Source of the DNA: Thiorhodovibrio winogradskyi
GTDB lineage: Bacteria; Pseudomonadota; Gammaproteobacteria; Chromatiales; Chromatiaceae
Reading direction: 5' to 3'
Length of the DNA: 64,000 nt
NCBI RefSeq assembly: GCF_036208045.1
Contig: NZ_CP121472.1
Coordinates: forward strand, 3,049,531-3,113,530
Shown: positions 33,371 through 42,932 of the stretch, in pieces
Position numbering within the stretch: position 1 is the stretch's first letter
Layout: each line of letters opens with the position of its first letter
Program-made: the position numbers and the translations under genes
Notes under the pieces: model-generated
The model's input: the letters and a program-made list of their open reading frames with translations, nothing else
Databases searched by the model: none
What the model was told of the DNA's origin: nothing

Positions 33371-33679
33371 TCATGACCGCCAAAGCGCGTCAAAAAGTCC
33401 CGTGGTCCGCTCGACTCGGCGCGCGCAGGCCGAGGCAATGTCGCTTGGCTCAGCCATGATAGCGACCTGCTGTTTGCCCCTGGTGATGCCGGTGTAGAGC
33501 AATTCACGGGTAAGCATTGGGCTGTCGTTTTCTGGCATGACGAGCAGGTCGCTATCGAATTCGCTACCCTGGCTTTTGTGAATGGTCATGGCGAAGACGG
33601 TCTCGTGTGCTGGAAGGCGGGCCGGCAGCAGGCGACGCACGCCCTCGGGGGTTCGCAGCCAGAAACCCAGCGCGCCCCA
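33371..33679 (-). pseudogene. recD: recD remnant, 3' end only
   Basis: About 102 codons match the C-terminus of RecD, the 5'-3' helicase subunit of exonuclease V. Visible are PARLPAHETVFAMTIHKSQG (helicase motif V-like), SEFDSDLLVMPEN, and SPMLTRELLYTGITRGKQQV (motif VI). Everything before WGALGFWLRTPEG is missing, including the Walker A motif. The frame is preceded directly by the start of recC in another frame, so no working RecD can be made from here. Confidence 0.85.
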
Positions 33680-33732
33680 CGCGCGACCGCGGCACGCAGA
33701 GGTTGCAGGCTCATGCGGCCTCCGTGTGGCCG

Positions 33733-33942
33733 GTTGCGAACAAGCCCGTTACGCACAGCCAGTTGCTGCGACAGCCTGCGCGCCATGCCTTGGTTGGGCA
33801 CCACGATGAGGTCCGGCTCGAAAGGATCGCCGCGGGCCGCTCTGTCACCGGGAGTCAATTTCCCGGCCAGTTCCCCAGCAAGCGCATCGACAAGCGTCTC
33901 GACAAGCGTCTCGAGTCGATTGGAATGGATTACCTGAAGCAT
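33733..33942 (-). pseudogene. recC: recC remnant, 5' end only
   Basis: About 70 codons match the N-terminus of RecC, the recognition subunit of exonuclease V: MLQVIHSNRLETL, then DPFEPDLIVVPNQGMARRLS. RecC normally has over 1000 residues; here homology stops near RNGLVRN and the sequence passes within about 55 bp into the recD tail in a different frame. The order recC start then recD end agrees with one internal deletion of a recC-recB-recD operon. Confidence 0.8.
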
Positions 33943-34033
33943 TGGCTCAGTCTGTGCCCGTGGCATGCATGACTCGATTGACAGGCAAGGACCTACCTGA
34001 GGCATTGTTCGCGCGACTGTCGTTGACACTGCG

Positions 34034-34456
34034 TCACTGAGGGTAAACCTCTTTGGGATCAAACACCTGCTCACCCAGGTCGATCAGGCGGTTCTGTTCG
34101 ATCTTGCGGAAGAAACAACTGCGTTTTCCCGTGTGGCAAGCCGCCCCGCCAATCTGCTCGACCTTAAGCAGCAGGGCGTCGCCATCGCAGTCCAGATAGA
34201 TGCCCCGGACCTTCTGCAGATGACCGCTTTCCTCGCCCTTGTGCCAGAGTTTCTGGCGCGAGCGGCTCCAGTAAACCGCCTCGCCCAACTCGAGTGTCTT
34301 GGCCAGCGACTCCTGGTTCATGTTGGCCACCATCAGAACCTCCCCGCTGTCGGCATCCTGGGCAATGGCGGTGATCAACCCCTTCCCTTTGGCAAAATCC
34401 AGGGCGTTTTCGAGTTCGCCGCTTAACAACTTGGCTTGACTCTCTGGTTCAGGCAT
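34034..34456 (-). CDS. hisI: Phosphoribosyl-AMP cyclohydrolase
   Basis: Opens the purine ring of phosphoribosyl-AMP, the third step of histidine synthesis; a zinc enzyme. The 140 residues show [40 protein letters not shown], the metal site [13 protein letters not shown] and the cysteine-containing [11 protein letters not shown]. It is the stand-alone form, without a fused HisE domain. It lies 60 bp downstream of rlmD and just upstream of the recC scar. Confidence 0.95.
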   Translation of the reverse strand: MPEPESQAKLLSGELENALDFAKGKGLITAIAQDADSGEVLMVANMNQESLAKTLELGEAVYWSRSRQKLWHKGEESGHLQKVRGIYLDCDGDALLLKVEQIGGAACHTGKRSCFFRKIEQNRLIDLGEQVFDPKEVYPQ

Positions 34457-34516
34457 TGCATGACACTCGCATTGTGATTGAGGAAGTCTCGCGCCCGGCA
34501 TCCCGCGGCCGAGCAC

Positions 34517-35860
34517 TCAGCGCTCGAACACGGCCATGGACTCAACATGGGCTGTATGCGGAAACATATCCATGACGCCGGCGGCCAGCGGACGGAAGCC
34601 GTGACGCTCGCTCAGATACCCGGCATCGCGCGCGAGCGTGCCGGGATAACAAGACACATAGACTAAACGGCGAATACCAGTCGCGACCAGTGCGTCAAGT
34701 ACCTGCAAGGCGCCGCTGCGGGGTGGATCAATGAGCGCGAGATCAAACCTCTGCCGCATCCAGGCCCAGTGTCCAGTCAAATCCTGATCCGAAGAGTCAC
34801 TGTAAAGATCGGCCTGCTCGAAGCGCACGCGGCTGTCATCGAGCCCATTGCGCCGGGCATTGGCCCGCGCCCGCCCGACCAGGCCTCCATCCCCTTCAAC
34901 ACCCAACACAAAGGCACAACGACGCGCGATGGGCAGGGTAAAATTGCCAAGCCCACAAAACAAGTCCAACACCCGATCATCCAGACCGGGATCGAGTTGT
35001 TCGAGCGCGCGCGCGACCATCAGGCGGTTGAGTTCCAGATTGACCTGGGTGAAATCATTGGGCTCGAAGGCCAGAGTGACATCCTCGGCGGGCAAGGCGT
35101 AGGTCAGTCCCACCTGCTGGCCTGGCAGGGGTTCCACGCTGTCAAGACCGCCGGGCTGGAGATAGACATGCAGGCCAGTACGGGCACCGAAGGCTTGCAG
35201 CAGGTCAATATCAGCCAGCGTCGGCGGCTCGAGCACACGAAAGACCAGCACAACAGGATCATCGCCTTGCGCCATCTCGACCTGGGCGACCTGCTCGCGA
35301 ATGCTGAGCTGTCCAATGAGCTCGGCCAGCTCTGTCAGACGCCCGCCAACAGCCGGGTGCAGCACCTCGCAGCGACTCAGATCAGCAATGAAAGACGAGC
35401 CGCGCTCCCGAAAGCCGACCAGCACCCGCCCTTTTTTCGCCACATAGCGCACACCCAGTCGGGCCTTGCGCCTGTAGCCCCAATGCCCGGCCACCAGCGG
35501 CGGCAACCAGGTTTCGGGCCGCACCTTGCCGATGCGCTGCAAGACCTCGGCAAGGATGTCCTGCTTCATGCCAATCTGCGCCACCGGGGCCAGATGCTGC
35601 AGCGCGCAGCCGCCGCAGAGGCCAAAGTGAGGACAGCGCGGCGTGACGCGATCGGCGGCGGCGCTGAGCACCTCGACAACCTCGGCCTCATCGTAGCGGC
35701 GCTGACGGCGCGTCAGGCGCAGCCGCACCCGCTCACCAGCGAGAGCACCGGCGACGAACACGGCTTTTCCGTCGACATGAGTCACACCACGACCATCGTG
35801 ACTCAAACCAGTGATTTCGGCTTCGAAGGGCTCTCGCGGTAGCGGTTTTTTCTTGCTCAA
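34517..35860 (-). CDS. rlmD: 23S rRNA (uracil-1939-C5)-methyltransferase
   Basis: Methylates U1939 of 23S rRNA. From the proposed TTG start the protein has 447 residues. It has an N-terminal TRAM domain (FEAEITGLSHDGRGV), the iron-sulfur cysteines CPHFGLCGGC, the SAM-binding LDLFCGLGNFTLPIA and the nucleophile motif YVSCYPGTLARDAGYL. The start is uncertain: the frame continues to 35995, overlapping the end of cysM, and no clear ribosome-binding site is seen. The TTG at 35860 gives MSKKKPLPREP, a typical start for this family. Confidence 0.93.
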   Translation of the reverse strand: MSKKKPLPREPFEAEITGLSHDGRGVTHVDGKAVFVAGALAGERVRLRLTRRQRRYDEAEVVEVLSAAADRVTPRCPHFGLCGGCALQHLAPVAQIGMKQDILAEVLQRIGKVRPETWLPPLVAGHWGYRRKARLGVRYVAKKGRVLVGFRERGSSFIADLSRCEVLHPAVGGRLTELAELIGQLSIREQVAQVEMAQGDDPVVLVFRVLEPPTLADIDLLQAFGARTGLHVYLQPGGLDSVEPLPGQQVGLTYALPAEDVTLAFEPNDFTQVNLELNRLMVARALEQLDPGLDDRVLDLFCGLGNFTLPIARRCAFVLGVEGDGGLVGRARANARRNGLDDSRVRFEQADLYSDSSDQDLTGHWAWMRQRFDLALIDPPRSGALQVLDALVATGIRRLVYVSCYPGTLARDAGYLSERHGFRPLAAGVMDMFPHTAHVESMAVFER

Positions 35861-35933
35861 ATCTCTGGCTTCGCTTGGATGTTTCGGTTGTTTGCCCGCC
35901 TCAGGGGCAGGGTCGCGCGGACTCCGACCGCCA

Positions 35934-36830
35934 TCAGGCCGGAAAAACGCCGGTGGAGAGGTAGCGATCACCACGATCACAGATAATGACCACAATCACG
36001 GCATCCCGCTGCTCGCGCGCGAGCTTGAGCGCCGCGGCGACCGCGCCACCCGAGGAGATGCCGGCAAAGATGCCCTCCTCCGCCGCCAGCCGACGCGTGG
36101 TTTCCTCGGCCTCGGTCTGGGAGACATCAAGAATTCGGTCAACACCGGCGGGGTCGTAGATCTTGGGCAGGTAGTCCGCCGGCCAGCGCCGGATGCCGGG
36201 GATGCTGGAGCCATCTTCTGGCTGCACGCCAACAATGCACACCTTCGGGTTGCGCTGCTTGAGGTAACGGCTGACGCCCATGATGGTGCCCGTGGTCCCC
36301 ATGGCGCTGACGAAGTGGGTCACCCTGCCCTGGGTGTCGCGCCAAATCTCGGGGCCCGTGGTCTCGTAATGCGCCTCGGGATTATCCGGATTGGAGAACT
36401 GATCCAGTCGCACGCCCTCCCCGCCCGCTTCCAGCGCGCGCGCCAGATCAATGGCTGCCTCCATGCTGCCTTCCCGGGGCGTGAGGCGAATCTCGGCGCC
36501 AAAGGCGGCCATGGACTGGCGCCGCTCGACGCTCATGTTCTCGGGCATGATCAGCAGCATGCGATAGCCTTTAATGGCAGCCGCCATGGCCAGTGCAATG
36601 CCGGTATTACCGCTGGTGGCCTCGATCAGGGTATCGCCAGGTTTGATGCGGCCGCGATGCTCGGCGCGCTGAATCATGTTCAGTGCGGCGCGGTCCTTCA
36701 CCGAGCCGGCGGGATTTTGGCCCTCCAGCTTGGCGAGGATGCGATTGCTGGTCTCCCCCGGCAGCCGTTGCAGACGCACCAATGGGGTGTTGCCGATGAG
36801 GGATTCGATGCTTGGGTCGTTCATTGCCAC
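35934..36830 (-). CDS. cysM: Cysteine synthase B (O-acetylserine sulfhydrylase)
   Basis: PLP enzyme making cysteine from O-acetylserine and sulfide or S-sulfocysteine from thiosulfate. The 298 residues agree with CysM rather than CysK. The PLP lysine lies in NPAGSVKDRAAL (about 36-47), followed by EATSGNTGIALAMAAA, the phosphate loop GTTGTIMGVSRYL and GISSGGAVAAALKLA. Thiosulfate use would fit a sulfur-oxidising host. Confidence 0.95.
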   Translation of the reverse strand: MAMNDPSIESLIGNTPLVRLQRLPGETSNRILAKLEGQNPAGSVKDRAALNMIQRAEHRGRIKPGDTLIEATSGNTGIALAMAAAIKGYRMLLIMPENMSVERRQSMAAFGAEIRLTPREGSMEAAIDLARALEAGGEGVRLDQFSNPDNPEAHYETTGPEIWRDTQGRVTHFVSAMGTTGTIMGVSRYLKQRNPKVCIVGVQPEDGSSIPGIRRWPADYLPKIYDPAGVDRILDVSQTEAEETTRRLAAEEGIFAGISSGGAVAAALKLAREQRDAVIVVIICDRGDRYLSTGVFPA

Positions 36831-36832
36831 TC

Positions 36833-39511
36833 CTACAACACCTTCGACACCTGCTTGACGCTGGGGTCGAGCCTGTCGCTTTCGATGCTAAACCCGAGCG
36901 ATTTGACCAGCGCCAGCATGCGGGTGTTGGCCGAGAGCACCTCCCCGTCCATGATGCGCAGGCCCTTGGCGCGGGCGTTACTCATCAGCGAGCGCATTAG
37001 GCGCGCGCCGATGCCGCGATTGCGCCAAGCATCTGATACCACAATGGCGAACTCGCAGGTATCGCCACCCGGGCGGGACATATAGCGCGCCACCCCAACC
37101 TCGACCTCCTGGCCCTGATCCACCACCACACCGATCAGTGCCATCTCGCGGTCATAGTCGATTTGGGTAAAGCGCACCAGCATCTCGGGCGTCAGCTCCT
37201 TGATGGCCTGCATGAAGCGGAAATACTTGGTCTGCTCCGAGAGGCCGCGCACAAAGTCCTGCTCCATCTGCGCGTCCTCGGGGCGGATGGGGCGGATGGT
37301 GAGATCCGTGCCATCCGGCAGGGGCACGCGCTCGATCAAGTGCTGGGGATAGGGGTGAATGGCCATGTGCCCGTAGACTGGCATCTGCGGCGGACGGTAG
37401 GTGACCTGAATGCGCGCATCCACCGCGATGACGTCCAGATCATTGCCAATCAGTGGGTTGATTTCCAGCTCGATCACCTCGGCCAGCTCGCACACCATCT
37501 CGGAGACGCGCTGCAGGATGCGCGCCAACGCCTGGCGGTTCATCGGCGGCATGTTGCCGAAAGCCCCCATTAGGCGCGCCACCCGAGTGTGCTCGACCAT
37601 GGTCTGGATGATGAAGGCATTGAGCGGCGGCAGGCCCAGCGCGCGATCAGCGAGCACGTCGGTGTCGGTGCCGCCAGCGCCGAAGCTGATCACAGGTCCA
37701 AAGATGGGATCGCGCGCCACCCGCACCATGAGTTCGCGCGCGGCGCGGGTGGGGATCATGTGCTCGACCGTCACCCCTTCGATCTTGGCCTCGGGGCGCA
37801 GGCTGCGCGCGCGCTCGGTCAGCTCGATGTAGGCACGGCGCACGCTCTGGGCGTCGGTGAGGTTCAGGCGCACGCCATCGACATCGGACTTGTAGCGAAT
37901 GTCCGGCGAGTTAATTTTCATCACCACCGGGAAGGACAGCGCCTCGGCGGCAATCAGCGCTTCGTTTGGCGAGCGCGCCAGCACCGTCTGGGTGGTGGGG
38001 ATGCGAAAGGCGGCCAGAATCGCCTTGGCCTCGATGGTACCGAGCGTCTTGCGCCCCTCGGCCATCACGCCTTCGATGATCAGACGCGCGCCCTCGACAT
38101 CGGGCATGAGTTGCTGGGACAGCGGCCCGGGGGATTGCATTAGGAGCTTTTGGTTGCGCTGCTGGCGGCCGAGGAAAGACAGCGCCTCAGCGGCGGCCTC
38201 GGGCAGGTCATAGTGCGGCAGACCGTGTTCGGAGAAGAGCGCATGCGCCTCGGCCACCCGGGTCGCGCCCATCCAACAGGCCAGCACCGGCTTGCGCGTC
38301 TTGGCGGCAGCCTCAATCACCTCGCGCGCCACCGCGGTTGGGTCAACGCTGGCCACGGGCGCAAGAATCGCCAGCACACCATCGACATTGGCATCGGCCA
38401 AGCAGGCGCGCAAGGCCCCGCCATAGCGTGCTGCGGGGGCATCGCCAATGACATCAATAGGATTGCCATGCGACCAGTGCTCGGGCAGCAGTTTTTCCAG
38501 CTCGGCGCGGGTCTCATCGCTCAAGGTCGCCAGGCTCAGTCCCAACTCCACCGCGCGGTCCGCCGCCAGCACGCCCGGCCCGCCGCCATTGGTGACAATG
38601 GCGATGCGATGGCCGCTGATGCGCCGCCCGGCGCCGAACACCTGGGCGGCGGCGAAGAGTTGATCGAGCGTGTCGACCTGCACCGCCCCACCGCGCTCCA
38701 TCACCGCGCGAAATACCTCGGTTGAGCCCACCCAGGCACCAGTATGCGACTTGGCCGCGCGCGAGCCTGCCGGATGGCGCCCGGTCTTGACCACCACCAC
38801 GGGTTTGAGCCGCGCGGCCGCGCGCAGCCCGCTCATGAAGCGGCGCGCATCACGAATGCCCTCGACATAGAGCAAAATGCTGTGGGTTTGGGCATCGAGC
38901 GCCAGGTAATCGAGCACATCGCCAAAGTCCACATCCGCCGCCGCGCCCAGGGACACCACCGCCGAGTAGCCAATGCGCCGCGGTCCAGCCCAATCGAGCA
39001 TGGCGGTGCAGACCGCACCTGACTGGGACACCAGGGCGACGTGGCCGGGCAGCGCCTGCTCATGGCCAAAGGTGGCGTTCAGCCCGTGCGATGGGCGCAT
39101 CACCCCCAGGCAATTTGGCCCCAGCACCCGCACCCGATTGCGCCGCGCGGCTTCCACCAGCTTCTCCTGCAAGGCGGCGCCGCGCTCGCCGCGCTCGGCA
39201 AAACCAGCCGAATGCACCACGGCGGCACGCACCCCGGCCTCGCCGCATTGATCAAGAATCCCGGCCACCTTCTCCGCCGGGGTGGCGATCAGCGCCAACT
39301 CGACATGTTTATCGAGCGCCGCCAGATTGGGATAACAGCGTTCGCCCCCTACCTGTTCATATTTGGGATTAATCGGATAGCATCCGCTCTTGAAGCCGCC
39401 GGCAAGCAGATTGCGAAACACCATGCCAGCAACCGAGCCCTCGCGGTCGCTGGCGCCAAAGACGGCCACGGCACTGGGCACGAATAATTGATCGACATCT
39501 GATAGGCGCAT
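36833..39511 (-). CDS. patZ: Acyl-CoA synthetase-like / GNAT protein lysine acetyltransferase (Pat type)
   Basis: An 892-residue fusion like Salmonella Pat / E. coli PatZ, which acetylates and inactivates acetyl-CoA synthetase and other enzymes. Residues about 1-460 form the CoA-binding and ligase-CoA domains of NDP-forming acyl-CoA synthetases (VAVFGASDREGSVAG, CLGVMRPSHGLNATFG), about 480-690 an ATP-grasp domain (VVMKINSPDIRYKSDVDGV), and about 725-892 a GNAT domain with SDAWRNRGIGARLMRSLMSN. The catalytic histidine around NATFGHEQ is hard to judge by eye. It begins two bases upstream of the cysM start region and is divergent from a deacetylase-family gene. Confidence 0.9.
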   Translation of the reverse strand: MRLSDVDQLFVPSAVAVFGASDREGSVAGMVFRNLLAGGFKSGCYPINPKYEQVGGERCYPNLAALDKHVELALIATPAEKVAGILDQCGEAGVRAAVVHSAGFAERGERGAALQEKLVEAARRNRVRVLGPNCLGVMRPSHGLNATFGHEQALPGHVALVSQSGAVCTAMLDWAGPRRIGYSAVVSLGAAADVDFGDVLDYLALDAQTHSILLYVEGIRDARRFMSGLRAAARLKPVVVVKTGRHPAGSRAAKSHTGAWVGSTEVFRAVMERGGAVQVDTLDQLFAAAQVFGAGRRISGHRIAIVTNGGGPGVLAADRAVELGLSLATLSDETRAELEKLLPEHWSHGNPIDVIGDAPAARYGGALRACLADANVDGVLAILAPVASVDPTAVAREVIEAAAKTRKPVLACWMGATRVAEAHALFSEHGLPHYDLPEAAAEALSFLGRQQRNQKLLMQSPGPLSQQLMPDVEGARLIIEGVMAEGRKTLGTIEAKAILAAFRIPTTQTVLARSPNEALIAAEALSFPVVMKINSPDIRYKSDVDGVRLNLTDAQSVRRAYIELTERARSLRPEAKIEGVTVEHMIPTRAARELMVRVARDPIFGPVISFGAGGTDTDVLADRALGLPPLNAFIIQTMVEHTRVARLMGAFGNMPPMNRQALARILQRVSEMVCELAEVIELEINPLIGNDLDVIAVDARIQVTYRPPQMPVYGHMAIHPYPQHLIERVPLPDGTDLTIRPIRPEDAQMEQDFVRGLSEQTKYFRFMQAIKELTPEMLVRFTQIDYDREMALIGVVVDQGQEVEVGVARYMSRPGGDTCEFAIVVSDAWRNRGIGARLMRSLMSNARAKGLRIMDGEVLSANTRMLALVKSLGFSIESDRLDPSVKQVSKVL

Positions 39512-39561
39512 GGATAAGGTGCCCTCTTGGACCTGGACGCAGGTCGTTAGTTAGTGGATAA

Positions 39562-40506
39562 ATGACCCACCCAATGAATCTAGCCTACATCTCCCATCCC
39601 GACTGCCTGGATCACCGCATGGGCGCGCACCATGTGGAAGTACCCGAGCGCCTGCACGCGATCACCGACCGGCTGATCGCCTCCGGCATTGAAATGCTGC
39701 TGACCCATTATGACGCGCCACTCGCCGAGCGCGAAGCCCTGCTGCGGGTGCATGATGCCGAGTACGTCGAAATGATTTTCGCCAACGCGCCCACCGCAAG
39801 CGATGTGCTTACCTGGGTCGATGGCGATACCGCCATGAGCGCCGGCACCCTGAAGGCCGCCCTGCGCGCCGCCGGAGCCGCCATGCTCGGGGTCGACCTG
39901 GTGATGACCGACAAGCACCATGCCGCCTTCTGCGCCGTGCGCCCGCCAGGGCACCACGCCGAGCGCCACCAGGCGATGGGCTTTTGCTTCTTCAACAATG
40001 TCGCCGTGGGCGCCGCCCATGCGTTGGCGGAACATGATATCCAGCGCATCGCCATTGTCGATTTCGATGTCCATCATGGCAATGGCACCGAGGATATTTT
40101 TGCCGGCGATGAGCGCGTGCTCTTTTGTTCAAGCTTTCAGCACCCTTTCTACCCCGGCTCGGGCGCCAACAGCCAGGCGCCCAATGTGCTCAACCTGCCG
40201 CTGCCCGCGCGCACCGACGGCGCGGCCTACCGCGCGGCGGTCGAGCAAGGCTGGCTAGCCCGCCTGGATGACTTCAAGCCCGAGCTGATCATGATTTCCG
40301 CCGGCTTCGACGGTCATGCCGAGGATGACATGGCGCATTTCATGCTGCGCGAGCCGGACTATGCCTGGATCACCCGCGAACTGCACGACCTTGCAGCACG
40401 CCACGCGCAAGACCGGGTCGTCTCCGTACTGGAAGGTGGATACGCCCTCTCCGCCCTTGGGCGCTCAGTCGGCACCCACATCGATGAGCTGATTGGGCAT
40501 GGCTGA
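39562..40506 (+). CDS. Histone-deacetylase-family (AcuC/HdaH-type) deacetylase
   Basis: A zinc-dependent deacetylase of the class II histone-deacetylase family, 314 residues. The catalytic pattern is complete: RPPGHHAERHQAMGFCFFNN with the tandem His, IVDFDVHHGNGTEDIF with the Asp and His zinc ligands, ISAGFDGHAEDDMAHF with the second Asp, and VLEGGYALSALG at the end. The substrate could be acetyl-lysine, acetoin-related compounds or acetylpolyamines. It is divergent from the Pat-type acetyltransferase. An ATG at 39574 is an alternative start. Confidence 0.9.
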   Translation: MTHPMNLAYISHPDCLDHRMGAHHVEVPERLHAITDRLIASGIEMLLTHYDAPLAEREALLRVHDAEYVEMIFANAPTASDVLTWVDGDTAMSAGTLKAALRAAGAAMLGVDLVMTDKHHAAFCAVRPPGHHAERHQAMGFCFFNNVAVGAAHALAEHDIQRIAIVDFDVHHGNGTEDIFAGDERVLFCSSFQHPFYPGSGANSQAPNVLNLPLPARTDGAAYRAAVEQGWLARLDDFKPELIMISAGFDGHAEDDMAHFMLREPDYAWITRELHDLAARHAQDRVVSVLEGGYALSALGRSVGTHIDELIGHG

Positions 40507-41168
40507 CGCTGTGCCATGGATGTCTTGCTCAAGGCAGCCGGTCAGGTGACCGCAACGATGCTGATTAAAGCGCTTGTCTACAAAAGCTATCAAATAAGCC
40601 TCACCACAGCGCACATGCCACCTAATCGCATTCACTTTGACGTCGTTTGTTCAGGCAAGCACAGTAAATCGTTCCCAAAAGCGTTCCCTGGAAGTTTCCG
40701 CCGTTGATTTGATGCTCTGGCATGTGCTACTTTCCGAATCGAAAGACAAAAGGTGTTAGTTCTCGGTCACACCGTTACCCATAAGTCCGGCGGCTTCGTT
40801 CGCAGTGCAGCGCAAGTGCTTGATCTAGCGTGGCGGACCAGGGTCTTGCGACATGCAGGCGGGCCTCGCGCCCCTCTGATCGGTCGAGACTCACCGGTTT
40901 ATCGGTAATGGTATGAGTTCTCGGTGGGGCCATAGCGTCCGGCACGAATCCACCAACGGCGCTAGACAGAATCCATACTATTGGAGATAGGCAGAATCTG
41001 TCCAGCACACCCGACCAACATTCTGTCTAGTTAACTGTTGAACTAATCCGCTCCGCGGAGCTTCCGGACCTACCGGCCCCAACCCACACCTGCCACTGAC
41101 AGCGCAATTGCACATTGTCGCCCACACTGAAGATGACCCAATCAGGGTCGTTGACAGAGGGTCTGACG
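40507..41168. other. Intergenic region at the left flank of the IS91-like element
   Basis: No supportable gene in 662 bp. Short frames on both strands lack family motifs. A few local inverted repeats built on AGACAGAAT/ATTCTGTCT occur at about 40967-41030 and may mark a mobile-element end or a regulator site. The left end of the IS91-like element should lie somewhere here but I could not fix it. Confidence 0.45.
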
Positions 41169-41727
41169 ATGACCGCATTACGCCAACGTATGATTGCCGC
41201 CATGCAGATGCATGGCTTCTCCCCGCGCACCCACCAGAGCTACCTCGCCGCGGTGCGCGATCTCGCCAAATTTACCCACCGCGCGCCTGACACCTTGATG
41301 CCGGATGATGTGCAGGGCTACTTCGAGCACTTGGTGCGCGAGCGTGGGCTCGCCCCGGCGAGCGTGCGCCTGTTCTACCATGGCATCCGCTTTTTCTACC
41401 TCCAGGTGCTCAACTGGCCGGCGGTGGACCTGGCCGTCACCCTGCCCAAGCGCCCTCAACGCATACCCGAGTTGCTCACGCGCGTAGAGGTGGCGGCCAT
41501 CCTGGGCGCCTGCGCGGACGTGCGCCATCACATGATGCTCAGCCTCTGCTATGGCTGCGGGCTGCGCCTGAACGAAGTGCTGGCGGTTCGCGTTGGCGAT
41601 ATCGATGGGGAGCGCCGGCTGTTGCGCATTGAACAGGGCAAGGGCGCCAAGGACCGCATGGTCCCGCTCTCGCCGACCTTGTTGGCGCAACTGCGCGCGT
41701 ATTGGCGCGCCTATCGCCCGGGCGCGC
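41169..41727 (+). pseudogene. Tyrosine recombinase, C-terminus deleted
   Basis: About 186 codons match the N-terminal SAM-like domain and first part of the catalytic domain of XerD-like phage integrases: HGFSPRTHQSYLAAVRDLAK, RLFYHGIRFFYLQVLNW, and CYGCGLRLNEVLAVRVGDID with the first catalytic arginine. GKGAKDRMVPLSP follows with the lysine. The HxxR and tyrosine part is lost where the sequence joins the transposase. It lacks the extra motif expected of integron integrases, so it is not IntI. Confidence 0.82.
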
Positions 41728-42639
41728 CAGCGCGCGGCCTTGCTGCCGGTGACCTATCACCATCTGGTCTTCACGCTGCCGTCCGCCCTCAATGGCTGGA
41801 TCGAGGTCCATCCCAAACAGCTCTATGATCTGCTGTTCGAGACGGTCTGGGCCACATTGTCCGCCTTCGGTGCCAACCCCAAGCGATTGAATGGACAACT
41901 GGGGATGACCGCCGTGCTCCATACCTGGGGACAGACGCTCACCCGGCATGTGCATCTGCATTGCCTGGTGCCCGGCGGGGCATTCTCCGCCACCGGCCAG
42001 TGGCATCCCGCGAAAAGCACCTACCTGTTCCCGGTGCGGGCGCTCTCGCGTCACGTGCGTGGCGGCTTCGTCAGTCGTCTGCGCCAGGCCGTCGCGGCCG
42101 GAGAAATGTGCCGGCTAGCCGATCCACGCGAGATCGACCGCATGCTCGATACTCTGATGGGCACCGAGTGGGTGGTCTACTCCAAGCCCTGCCTGGCGCG
42201 CGGCGACACCGTCGTCGACTACCTTGGGCGCTACAGCCATCGCACAGCGCTGAGCGACAGCCGTCTGCTCAGCTTTGATGGCGAGTCCGTTGAACTCAGC
42301 TACAAGGACTACCGCGATGGCGACCAGCGCAAAGTCATGACCCTCTCCGGTGAGGAACTGTTGCGCCGCTTCCTCCTCCATGTGCTACCAAAGGGCTTCA
42401 TGCGCGTGCGCCATTTCGGCTTCCTGGCCAATCGTTGTCGTGCTCAGCGCTTGCCGGCCATCCGCGCGGCGATCGGCGCGGTGCAAGCGCGTCCTGTTGC
42501 AATCATGCCAACTGAACCGGGCACCACCGGGCATCCGCAACCTTCCAAGCCGTTTGATGGTTTTCCCTGCCCGAGCTGTCGCGGCGGTCGATTGCGGGTG
42601 CGAACCGCCTTGGCTCCCAAAGGTCGCGATGGAGGATAG
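41728..42639 (+). pseudogene. IS91-family transposase, N-terminal zinc finger deleted
   Basis: About 303 codons match the HUH (Y2) rolling-circle transposase of IS91. The core is present: HHLVFTLPSALNGW, the HUH motif in RHVHLHCLVPGG, and the paired tyrosines in DYLGRYSHRTALSD (Tyr-x3-Tyr). The cysteine-rich N-terminal segment expected before QRAALLPVTYHH is absent, and no start codon with a ribosome-binding site precedes the frame. A C-terminal CPSCRGGRL motif remains. Confidence 0.85.
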
Positions 42640-42894
42640 CGTGCGCCACTAACCCGCAATCCGCGAAAGATCAGCAGCGCGATCTTCAGGCTCGACACCG
42701 GGCTTGCGTCCGCGCTCGCCTTGCGTTCAGAAATCGACTAAACTCAGTGCAAGTACACGCCATTTTTCGCCCTCGGAGCCCGACAGATGCCGCTTTTCTC
42801 CTCCCGCAGCCTCCCGTTGCGCTGCTTCGGCGCCAGCTCTACCGCCAGCCGCCGGGCTCTGACCAATACAATCCCCTTACCATACGCGCCCCGT

Positions 42895-42911
42895 CTCTCC
42901 GCGCCGGAGAG
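42895..42911. repeat. Hairpin near the right end of the IS91-like element
   Basis: CTCTCCG, a three-base loop and CGGAGAG form a perfect 7-bp stem, 21 bp before the first attC box. IS91-type elements carry hairpins near their termini, so it may be part of an end; it could also act as a terminator, but no T-run follows. Confidence 0.5.
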
Positions 42912-42932
42912 CAGGTGCTAGGATCGGATTAG

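Larger units (their letters stand above)
41169..42915 (+). mobile_element. IS91-like element with integrase, internally deleted
   Basis: A tyrosine-recombinase gene followed by an IS91-type HUH transposase is a known arrangement in IS91-like elements. Here the end of the first and the start of the second gene are missing and the two are joined out of frame at about 41720-41730. A 7-bp-stem hairpin at 42895-42911 is near the right end. The termini and any target site are not defined; the stated limits are those of the recognisable content. Confidence 0.7.

Noticed and set aside
40516-40707. 63-codon frame after the deacetylase gene
   Set aside because: No motif and no translation signal; composition gives no support.
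40775-41008. 77-codon minus-strand frame near the IS91-like element
   Set aside because: Considered as a transposase fragment, but no conserved motif could be recognised.
41169-41727. The XerD-like recombinase as the integrase of the cassette array
   Set aside because: It is paired with an IS91 transposase, lacks IntI features and is truncated before its catalytic tyrosine.
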